A DNA stretch of 37,780 nt. It comes from Asaia bogorensis (lineage in GTDB: Bacteria > Pseudomonadota > Alphaproteobacteria > Reyranellales > Reyranellaceae). Under the pieces are notes generated by a model. That model had not been told where the DNA came from. It was given only the letters and a program-made list of their open reading frames with translations, and ran no database searches. The stretch lies in contig CAMDCE010000051.1 in assembly GCA_945889625.1 (NCBI GenBank), positions 1-37,780 of the forward strand, in the 5' to 3' direction. Shown piece after piece: positions 31,287 to 37,780 of the stretch (the first letter of the stretch is position 1; each line of letters starts with the position of its first letter). The translations under genes and the position numbers were made by a program.

Positions 31287-32291
31287 CTATTCAAACAGGT
31301 AGCAGGCCACGGCGTGGCCGGGCGAGACCTCGCGCAGCGCCGGCTCGCGCTGCGAGCACTGTGGCATGACATAGGGGCAGCGGGTGTGAAATCGGCAGCC
31401 GGCTGGCGGATTGAGCGGCGACGGCACCTCGCCCGCAAGCACGATCTCCTCGTCCTGGCGATCCGGTCCCGCCACCAGGACGGCCGAGAACAATGCCCTG
31501 GTGTAGGGATGGCGGACGTCATCGAACAGGGCGGCGGTCGGCGCCTGCTCGACGATCTTGCCGAGATACATCACCACAGTGTGGTCGGCCATGTGGCGCA
31601 CCGTGGCAAGGTCGTGCGCCACCAGCAGGTACGCCACGTCGTCCTGCGCCTGGATGTCCTTCAGGAGGTTCATCATCTGGGCACGGATCGACACGTCGAG
31701 CGCCGACACCGGCTCGTCGAGCACGATCAGCTTGGGCCGCGAGGCGAGTGCGGCGGCCAGCGCCACGCGCTGGCGTTGGCCGCCGCTGAACTCGTGCGGA
31801 TACTGCTGGGCCTGCTCGGGCCGCAAGCCGACCTGGAGCAGGAGCTCATGCACCCGCTCGTCGATCCCCGCCTGGTCGCGCCACGCCCGATCGCCCGAGG
31901 CGTTGACGATCAGCGCTTCGGCGATGGTCCGTCCCACCTTCATGCGCGGGTTGAGCGACGACCAGGGATCCTGGAACACCGCCTGCACCTTGGCGCGGTA
32001 GGCGCTGAGCGCCTCGCCCTGCAGGCCGTGGATCGGCTCTCCCTCGAGCAGGATCCGACCCTCGGTCGGCTCCTCGAGATTGAGGATCATGCGGGACGTC
32101 GTGGTCTTGCCGCAGCCCGACTCGCCCACCAGGCCGAGCGTCTCGCCGGCCCGGATATCGAAGGAAACGTCGTCGACTGCCTTGATGTGTCCGAGGGTGC
32201 GCGCGAACAGGATGCCCTTGGTGAAGGCGAAATGCTTGCGTACCCCCTCGACGCGCAGCAGCGGCCCGGTGGCCGCGACCTGCGCGCTCAT
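31287..32291 (-). CDS. Dpp/Opp-type ABC importer ATPase (second, DppF-like)
   Basis: A 334-residue ATPase with Walker A GESGCGKTTTSR, signature FSGGQRQRVALAAAL, Walker B LIVLDEPVSALDVS and H-loop VAHD. The oligopeptide-type C-terminal extension has NPPAGCRFHTRCPYVMPQC. DppF/OppF-type proteins form a heterodimer with the DppD-type ATPase. The start ATG 32291 overlaps the TGA of that gene (ATGA). Substrate cannot be read from the ATPase. Confidence 0.94.
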   Translation of the reverse strand: MSAQVAATGPLLRVEGVRKHFAFTKGILFARTLGHIKAVDDVSFDIRAGETLGLVGESGCGKTTTSRMILNLEEPTEGRILLEGEPIHGLQGEALSAYRAKVQAVFQDPWSSLNPRMKVGRTIAEALIVNASGDRAWRDQAGIDERVHELLLQVGLRPEQAQQYPHEFSGGQRQRVALAAALASRPKLIVLDEPVSALDVSIRAQMMNLLKDIQAQDDVAYLLVAHDLATVRHMADHTVVMYLGKIVEQAPTAALFDDVRHPYTRALFSAVLVAGPDRQDEEIVLAGEVPSPLNPPAGCRFHTRCPYVMPQCSQREPALREVSPGHAVACYLFE

Positions 32292-33277
32292 ACCGGCATG
32301 ACCTTCCAGCAATCGGCGGTATGTTCGTCGCCGACCCGGACCGTGCCGGGATAGGCGTCGAGGCAGCGCTGCTCGACGAGAGAGCAGCGCGAGGCGAAGC
32401 GGCAACCCGCCGGCAGGTCCATCAGAGACGGCGGCTGGCCCTCGATCGTGATGAGACGGCCGACCGCACCGCTCATCTTGGGCACCGAGGCGATCAGTGC
32501 GCGGGTGTAAGGGTGCTGCGGTGCCTCGAAGATCTGCCGCACCGGGCCGCACTCGACGATGCGGCCGGCGTACATCACCGCCACGCGGTCGCACATGCGT
32601 CCGACGACGCCGAAATCGTGGGTGATGAACAGGATCGCCATGCCGGTCTCGGCCTGCAGGCGCTTGAGCAGCTTCAGGTACTGCAGCTGGATGGTGACGT
32701 CGAGCGCGGTGGTCGGCTCGTCGGCGATCAGGACGCCCGGCTCGCCGCTGATGGCGATGGCGCCCACCACGCGCTGCTTCATGCCGCCGCTCATCTGGTG
32801 CGGATACTGGCCGATGCGCTGCTCGGGCGCGGCGATCTCGACGCGGCGCAGAGCCGCCACTGCCTCCCTCATCACCTCGACGCGCGGCGCGCGCTTGCGG
32901 CGCAGGATCGCCTCGCGCAACTGGTCGCCGATCGAAAAGACCGGATTGAGCGAGGTCTGCGGGTCCTGCAGCACCATCGAGATCCGCCGGCCTCGGATCT
33001 CGCGCATCTCCGCCGGCGTGCGCTCCAGGATATTCTCGCCGTCGAGCAACACCTCGCCTTTGATGGTGCGGGCGCCGCCCTTGGGCAGCAGGCGCATCAG
33101 CGACAGTGCCGTGAGGCTCTTGCCGCAGCCCGATTCGCCCACCAGGCCCAGCACTTCACCGCGCCTGAGCGAGAAGCTCACGCCGTCGACCGCCTTCACC
33201 ACGCCACGGCGCAGGAAGAAGTGGGTGTGCAGGTCGCGGACCTCGAGAACAGTCTCGCCTATCGGACCCGGCGTCAT
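32288..33277 (-). CDS. Dpp/Opp-type ABC importer ATPase (first, DppD-like)
   Basis: A 329-residue ATPase. It shows Walker A GESGCGKSLTALSLM, signature QMSGGMKQRVVGAIAI, Walker B VLIADEPTTALDVT, H-loop FITHD and the family C-terminal Cys cluster (CRFASRCSLVEQRC ... CW). The start ATG 33277 overlaps the stop of the upstream permease (ATGA), and its own stop overlaps the next ATPase start. It energises uptake through the two permeases encoded just upstream. Confidence 0.94.
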   Translation of the reverse strand: MTPGPIGETVLEVRDLHTHFFLRRGVVKAVDGVSFSLRRGEVLGLVGESGCGKSLTALSLMRLLPKGGARTIKGEVLLDGENILERTPAEMREIRGRRISMVLQDPQTSLNPVFSIGDQLREAILRRKRAPRVEVMREAVAALRRVEIAAPEQRIGQYPHQMSGGMKQRVVGAIAISGEPGVLIADEPTTALDVTIQLQYLKLLKRLQAETGMAILFITHDFGVVGRMCDRVAVMYAGRIVECGPVRQIFEAPQHPYTRALIASVPKMSGAVGRLITIEGQPPSLMDLPAGCRFASRCSLVEQRCLDAYPGTVRVGDEHTADCWKVMPV

Positions 33278-34200
33278 AGCTGGCGCAGCCGCGGGTCGAG
33301 CCGGTCGCGCAGCCAATCGCCGAACAGGTTGACCGAGAGTACCATCAGCGTGATGGCGATGCCCGGGATCAGCGCCACCCACCAGGCATCGGCGATGCGG
33401 CCGCGGCCCTCGGAGATCATCAGGCCCCAGGTCGGAGTCGGCGGCGGGATGCCGGCACCGAGGAAGCTCAGCGTCGCCTCGGCGATGATCACGACGCCGA
33501 TGTTGAGCGTGACCAGCACCATGAAGGTGTTGAGCACGTTGGGCAGGATGTGGGTAAGCATGATGCGCAGCGAGGAGCAGCCGCGCACCCGGGCGAGCGC
33601 CACGAAGTCGCGCTGCCGGAGCGACAGCACCTCGCCCCTGATGACCCGCGCGAAGGAGGCCCACAGCAGCAACGTGATGGCGATCACCAGCGTGCCCAGG
33701 CCCTGGCCCATGGTGACGGCGAGCAGCAGCGCGAACAGGATGGCCGGAAAGGTGAAGGCTGCGTCGACCAGGCGCATCAGCACGCTGTCGACGGCGCCGC
33801 CGACATAACCCGCGACGATGCCGACGGCGAGGCCGACGCCGCCGCCCGCGGTCAGCGCGAGCAGCGCCACCATGAGGCTCACCCGCGCGCCGAAGATCAG
33901 CCGGCTCAGGATGTCGCGACCGAAGGCGTCGGTGCCGAGGAAGTACTTGTCGCTGCCGCCCACCATCCAGGCCGGCGGCAGCAACTTGTCGCGCAGGGTC
34001 TGGTCGATCGGCGAGTAAGGCGCCAGCCAAGGCGCGAAGACCGCCATGACGACGATCACCGAGATGATCGCGATCGGTATCCAGGGCACGCGCGCCGTGC
34101 GCCGCGTCCCGCCGGGAACGCGGGCTGGCCAGACCAGGCGCCACAACGAAAGCCGCGGCGTGGTCGCGTCGACGGAGGGTGGGCGGTCAGCGAGCGCCAT
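33274..34200 (-). CDS. Dpp/Opp-type ABC importer permease (DppC-like)
   Basis: This 308-residue inner-membrane protein has an N-terminal cytoplasmic tail, a first helix (about 41-62) and the DppC hallmark FLGTDAFGRDILSRLIFGAR. At least five further helices follow, with an EAA-type coupling loop near ARVRGCSSLRIMLTHILPN. Start ATG 34200 lies 2 nt after the DppB-like stop. It pairs with that permease to form the channel. Confidence 0.93.
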   Translation of the reverse strand: MALADRPPSVDATTPRLSLWRLVWPARVPGGTRRTARVPWIPIAIISVIVVMAVFAPWLAPYSPIDQTLRDKLLPPAWMVGGSDKYFLGTDAFGRDILSRLIFGARVSLMVALLALTAGGGVGLAVGIVAGYVGGAVDSVLMRLVDAAFTFPAILFALLLAVTMGQGLGTLVIAITLLLWASFARVIRGEVLSLRQRDFVALARVRGCSSLRIMLTHILPNVLNTFMVLVTLNIGVVIIAEATLSFLGAGIPPPTPTWGLMISEGRGRIADAWWVALIPGIAITLMVLSVNLFGDWLRDRLDPRLRQL

Positions 34201-34202
34201 GG

Positions 34203-35120
34203 TCAGGTAAGCCGGATGCGCGGATCGACATAGGCATAGAGGATGTCGACGCCGAGGTTGATCGAAAGGATCAGGATCGATTTCAGGATGATCACCGCCT
34301 GCAAGAGCGGGAAGTCGCGGTAGATCACCGCCTCGTAGGTTAGCCGACCGATGCCGGGCCAGGCGAACACGGTCTCGGTCACGATGGCGCCGGTGATCAG
34401 GTTGCCCACGAACACGCCCCACAGGGTAAGCACCGGGATCAGGGCGTTGCGCAGGCAATGCTTCCAGATCACGACGCCTTCGCTCAGTCCCTTGATGCGG
34501 GCAAGCTTGACGAACTCGCTCTCCATCACCTCCAGCATGGCCGAGCGCGTGATGCGCATGAAGCCGGCCACCAGGAAAGTGCCGAGCGTGATGACCGGCA
34601 GGACGTAGTGCGACGGGCCGCCCATGCGCCCGGACGGCAGCCAGCCCAGTTCGACGCTGAAGACGAAGATCAGCAGAATGCCGAGCCAGAAACTGGGCAT
34701 GGCGACGCCCAGCACCGCGACCGTGCCCGCCGCGCGGTCGACCATGCCGCCGCGGTTGAGCGCCGCCACCACGCCGAGCGGGATGCCGAGCAGCATTCCG
34801 AGCAGGATCGCCCAGGGGATGAGCACGAGCGTGTTGGGCAGCCGGTCGAAGAAGGCCTCGGCCGCCGGCTGCTTCATGCGGATCGAGGTGCCGAGATCGC
34901 CGTGGATCGCCTTGCCGACGAAGATCGCGAACTGGTCGAGGATCGGACCGTCGAGGCCGAGCGTCTGGATCAGTGCGGCGCGGTCCTCGGCCGTGGCATC
35001 CTCGGGCAGCATCAGGTCGACCGGATTGCCGGTCAGCCGGCCGAGAAAGAACACGATCGTCGCCACCATGCAGAGCAGGATCGCGCCCTGCATCAGGCGG
35101 CGCGCGATGTAGCGCTTCAT
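34203..35120 (-). CDS. Dpp/Opp-type ABC importer permease (DppB-like)
   Basis: A 305-residue protein starting MKRYIARRLMQGAILLCMVA, typical of DppB/OppB. GDLGTSIRMKQPAAEAF is followed by about five more helices, the coupling segment ARIKGLSEGVVIWKHCLRN, and ends DILYAYVDPRIRL. It starts 25 nt after the solute-binding-protein gene and is followed after 2 nt by the DppC-like gene, so all are one operon. Confidence 0.94.
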   Translation of the reverse strand: MKRYIARRLMQGAILLCMVATIVFFLGRLTGNPVDLMLPEDATAEDRAALIQTLGLDGPILDQFAIFVGKAIHGDLGTSIRMKQPAAEAFFDRLPNTLVLIPWAILLGMLLGIPLGVVAALNRGGMVDRAAGTVAVLGVAMPSFWLGILLIFVFSVELGWLPSGRMGGPSHYVLPVITLGTFLVAGFMRITRSAMLEVMESEFVKLARIKGLSEGVVIWKHCLRNALIPVLTLWGVFVGNLITGAIVTETVFAWPGIGRLTYEAVIYRDFPLLQAVIILKSILILSINLGVDILYAYVDPRIRLT

Positions 35121-35145
35121 GCTGCGGCCGTCGTCAGTGTCGGCC

Positions 35146-36786
35146 TCACTTCTTCCAGGGCTTCTGCTCCGGGCGCGGCATGCGCTCGAACACGTCGCCC
35201 AGCTCGTGCCGGCCGGCGATCGCGTCGAACTGCCCGACCTTCTTGGTGTTGATCGCGTAGTAGCCCATGCCCTCGATGATCGGGATCACCGTCCACGACT
35301 TGGCTGTCAGCTCGACCATGCGGTCGGTCAGCGCGGTACGCTTGGCGCGGTCGAGCTCCGATCCCAGCGCCTGATAGACTTTGACGAACTCCTGGCACGC
35401 CTCCTGGCAGTTGTCCTTGTCGCCCAGCAGGCGCTGCGTGCTGTCGGGCGCGAAGGCGCCGTTGTAGCGCCATGGCGCATCGGGCCGACCGGCCGTGCGG
35501 TACATCGAGGCCCAGCCAATGAGCGGCGCCTGGTCGCCGCGTTCCATCGGCGCGAAGGAACCCCACTCGTAATGCTTGAGCGTCACCTTGACGCCGATCT
35601 TGGTCCACATGTCGGCAATCGCCGTGCCGATATCGACCATGAACTGCGTGCCCGGCAGCGCCGTGTTGGCGAACTTCAGCTCGAAGCCGTTGGGATAGCC
35701 CTCCTCGGCCAGGATCTTCTTGGCGAGCGCCGGGTCGTAGCGGTAGGCTTCGGCCGCCCATTTGCCCCAGCGCTCGGCGCTGAAAAAGTCGGTGTAGCCG
35801 AAGGTGGCAAAGGGATGCGGCATTCGCGCCTTGCCGTTCATGACGTGCTCGATGATCTGCTTGCGGTCGATGGCGAGCGAGAGCGCCTCGCGCACCCGCA
35901 CCTTGGCGATCGGCGAATCCTTCACCTCGGGCTTGTAGATGCCCCAGAACTGGAAGATCGCCTGCATCGTGCCCGGCACCGACAGCACCTCCAGGCCGGC
36001 GCGCGAGGCGCCGAGCATGGTCTCGGGCCCGATCGAGGCGATCCCGGCCTCGCCGGTGCGGACCATGGCCACGCGCGTGCTCTCCTCCGGTACCAGCAGG
36101 ATGTGCAGATCCTTGAAATGCGGGCGGCCGCGCCAGTGCGGCGTGGTCACGGCGGTGAACTCGATGCGGTCGCCCGGCACGTTGCGCACGAACTTCCAGG
36201 GGCCGCTGCCGATCGGCTTCTTGCGGAACTCCTCCTCGCCCACCTTCTCGATGTAGTTCTTGGGCATGATGGCGCCCTCCGGCGCCACCGCACGCGACAG
36301 TCCGGCAGGCAGGCCGATCTGCGGGCTGGTGGTATTCACCTTCACCGTCAGGTCGTCGATCACCTCGACGCTTTTGATCGTCCGCCGCATCGTCGCCGCC
36401 GCGGCTGCAAGCGAGCCTGGCCCCATCTGGCGCTCGAGGCTGAACTTCACGTCGTGCGCAGTGAGCTTGTCGCCGTTGTGGAAGGTCTGGCCCGGCCGGA
36501 TATGGAAGGTCCAGGTCAAGCCGTCGGACGAAAGCTCCCAGCGTTCGGCGACGCCGGGGCCGACACCGCCCTTCTCGAGGTTGAAGCCGACCAGCGAGTC
36601 GTACATCACCGCCTGGTAGACGGCGTTACCCGGCCGCCCTTCGAGGATGGGGTCGAGCGTCTGCGCGCCGAGCGATTCGACGGCAAAGACGAGCGTGCCC
36701 TTCTGGTCCTGGGCGGCAAGCGGGGCCATGGCGGCGACAAGCAGAATGACAGCGAGAGTCGCCACTCTCGCGATGAGCCGGAACAT
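35146..36786 (-). CDS. ABC importer solute-binding protein, family 5 (peptide/nickel/opine type)
   Basis: A 546-residue periplasmic protein with a signal peptide (VATLAVILLVAAMAPLAAQ) and family 5 landmarks: QTLDPILEGRPGNAVYQAVM, WELSSDGLTWTFHIRPGQTF, TAHDVKFSLERQ, VREALSLAIDRKQIIEHVM and KILAEEGYPNGFELKF. It captures the substrate for the permease pair encoded downstream. Family 5 proteins bind peptides, opines, nickel chelates or other small molecules, and the ligand cannot be told here. The start ATG 36786 has GGGAGGA about 5 nt upstream, and a good sigma-70-type promoter lies 64 nt further up. Confidence 0.95.
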   Translation of the reverse strand: MFRLIARVATLAVILLVAAMAPLAAQDQKGTLVFAVESLGAQTLDPILEGRPGNAVYQAVMYDSLVGFNLEKGGVGPGVAERWELSSDGLTWTFHIRPGQTFHNGDKLTAHDVKFSLERQMGPGSLAAAAATMRRTIKSVEVIDDLTVKVNTTSPQIGLPAGLSRAVAPEGAIMPKNYIEKVGEEEFRKKPIGSGPWKFVRNVPGDRIEFTAVTTPHWRGRPHFKDLHILLVPEESTRVAMVRTGEAGIASIGPETMLGASRAGLEVLSVPGTMQAIFQFWGIYKPEVKDSPIAKVRVREALSLAIDRKQIIEHVMNGKARMPHPFATFGYTDFFSAERWGKWAAEAYRYDPALAKKILAEEGYPNGFELKFANTALPGTQFMVDIGTAIADMWTKIGVKVTLKHYEWGSFAPMERGDQAPLIGWASMYRTAGRPDAPWRYNGAFAPDSTQRLLGDKDNCQEACQEFVKVYQALGSELDRAKRTALTDRMVELTAKSWTVIPIIEGMGYYAINTKKVGQFDAIAGRHELGDVFERMPRPEQKPWKK

Positions 36787-36849
36787 GAGTTCCTCCCTAA
36801 ACGTCGATTTTGAATTGTTGGTTCTTGGGACTCAGCGGACGGCGAAACG

Positions 36850-36879
36850 ACTATCCGTCGCGCGTCGAAAACTTGTCAA
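36850..36879 (-). promoter_or_regulatory. Sigma-70-type promoter of the importer operon
   Basis: Reading leftward, TTGACA (36879-36874) is followed after an 18-nt spacer by GATAGT (36855-36850), four of six matches to TATAAT. The predicted 5' leader to the ATG at 36786 is about 55 nt. It lies in the 157-nt gap after the racemase-superfamily gene, so the importer can be transcribed independently of it. Confidence 0.5.
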
Positions 36880-36943
36880 TAGCGGTGCACGCGGTCTTTG
36901 GCGGACTCAAATTCCGGCGCGCGCGTCGACGCGGCCGTCTCCG

Positions 36944-37732
36944 TCACAGTCTCAGAAGGCTGCCATAGCCGCCGACCGACGCCTGGATGCCGGACAGCCG
37001 CAAGCAATGCCAGAGGCTTGCCTGGTTGGCCGAAATGGCCGGCCGCTTGAGATCCTGCTCCAGCGCCTCCAGGATCGCCACGCAGCGAAAGCCTGTGCCG
37101 GCGATCAGAACACCGTCCGCGGCTGGCGGACAGGCCGCCCTGATTTGCGCATAGAGCGGTTCGATCTCCTGCTCGAGGCCCAATCCGTGGCCAACCAGAT
37201 CGGCCGGCGGCAGATCCCGCCACTTAGCTCCCGGATCGGCGCGTAGGTGTGCCGCCGGTTCGAACCCGTGTTCGGTGTAATAGCGAATGGCCGCGTTGAC
37301 CGTGTCGTCGCCGAACCACGGCGGCAGAACCAGGAAAGGCCGATCCACGCCGGCGACCCGAAGAGCGGCGATCGTGTCGGCGCCGTTCGTCGTGACGCTG
37401 GTACCCGCGCCGAGCTCGGCGGCGAGACTAGAAGCAACGGCTGCGTCCCAACCATTGCCCCCGACAACGCTGCTGGAGGTGTGCGCGATCACGACCGCCG
37501 ACAGGCGCATGGCGGAAAACTGCCGGCAGCCGCGCAGCAGGTCATCCGCGAGATCGACGCCGGTCCGGTCGGCGCGCCAGCGCGCCCACGGCGCGCTGGC
37601 GGTCACGCGGGCGGCATGCACGGACACACCGCTGGGCGCCATCGCCCACCATTCGGCTTCCGGCACGGCTTCGCTGCCGACGATGAACAGTCCAATGCGG
37701 GCTCGCCAACCCCAGTTGTCGTCATGCGTCAC
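36944..37732 (-). CDS. Asp/Glu racemase superfamily protein (maleate isomerase/arylmalonate decarboxylase-like) lacking both catalytic Cys
   Basis: This 262-residue protein follows the arylmalonate decarboxylase/maleate isomerase plan: WRARIGLFIVGS at the start, MAPSGVSVHAARV, SVTTNGADTIAALRVAGVDR in the middle, and LEQDLKRPAISANQASLWH near the end. In relatives a Cys (or Gly) occupies the first catalytic site and a Cys the second. Here the corresponding segments read VIAHTSSSVVGG and LIAGTGFRCVAIL, giving His and Gly, with a Cys five residues late. The usual Cys chemistry therefore seems impossible. GTG 37732 overlaps a TGA of the preceding frame (GTGA). It precedes the importer operon by 157 nt. 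Confidence 0.82.
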   Translation of the reverse strand: MTHDDNWGWRARIGLFIVGSEAVPEAEWWAMAPSGVSVHAARVTASAPWARWRADRTGVDLADDLLRGCRQFSAMRLSAVVIAHTSSSVVGGNGWDAAVASSLAAELGAGTSVTTNGADTIAALRVAGVDRPFLVLPPWFGDDTVNAAIRYYTEHGFEPAAHLRADPGAKWRDLPPADLVGHGLGLEQEIEPLYAQIRAACPPAADGVLIAGTGFRCVAILEALEQDLKRPAISANQASLWHCLRLSGIQASVGGYGSLLRL

Positions 37733-37780
37733 GAGATGAGCTTTCGATGCGCGATCAGGAGAATGGTGCCCAGGGGCGGA
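37729..37780 (-). CDS. C-terminal end of an upstream gene (partial, off window)
   Basis: Reading leftward from the window edge, a frame encodes PPLGTILLIAHRKLIS and stops at TGA 37731-37729. That stop overlaps the GTG start of the next gene by GTGA, the overlap style used repeatedly in this genome. Only 16 residues are visible, so no family can be named and the frame itself is inferred from the overlap. Confidence 0.35.
   Translation of the reverse strand, partial: PPLGTILLIAHRKLIS

Overview
The window is uniformly GC-rich, with dense gene packing and many ATGA/GTGA stop-start overlaps. Gene content (cytochrome bo3 oxidase, Dpp-type ABC importer, CaiB/BaiF CoA-transferase, xanthine-dehydrogenase-type 2Fe-2S subunit) fits a free-living or soil alphaproteobacterium, of the kind found in Rhodospirillales or Hyphomicrobiales. 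The species cannot be fixed from sequence alone.

Left edge (1-1115): the N-terminus of a 2Fe-2S subunit, a decayed SnoaL/DUF4440-type gene end, a small two-helix membrane protein, and the first copy of a dispersed long-hairpin repeat.

Centre (1114-23728): one large two-armed locus transcribed outward from a 217-bp divergent region (17343-17559). The leftward arm encodes a membrane-anchored SrfA-like protein with a DUF2135/YfaP-type C-terminus, SrfB (with Hsp70/actin-type nucleotide-binding motifs), SrfC (with P-loop GTPase motifs), a one-helix Sel1-like protein, an exported SH3-like/vWA protein, a MacB/LolD-type ABC ATPase and permease, an exported SUMF1-like protein, two tandem glycine-zipper lipoproteins and a coiled-coil lipoprotein. 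The rightward arm encodes a membrane-anchored trypsin-like protease and five paralogous one-helix proteins. Six proteins across the two arms share a membrane segment ending in an LLRACG-type motif (LLPACG in one), a downstream Cys, a short coiled coil, a Pro-rich linker and one of three C-terminal domain types, two of them Cys-rich. This looks like an extended srf system: a cytoplasmic NTPase pair coupled to an envelope-spanning set of anchors, a protease, lipoproteins and an ABC exporter. It is the main candidate for an undescribed system here; its function is unknown.

Right (23813-37780): a VOC-fold protein, the quinol oxidase operon cyoABCD (no cyoE seen), a membrane sensor with Cache-like and HAMP-like regions but no output domain, a small conserved-looking protein, and a leftward catabolic/uptake operon. 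That operon holds an Asp/Glu-racemase-superfamily protein lacking both usual catalytic cysteines, a family 5 solute-binding protein, two permeases, two ATPases and a CoA-transferase.

Two families of non-coding hairpin repeats are interspersed. One (about 132 bp; three full copies and one half copy) always sits right after a stop codon. The other (about 136-140 bp, two copies) has two long hairpins whose stems differ by compensated base changes.
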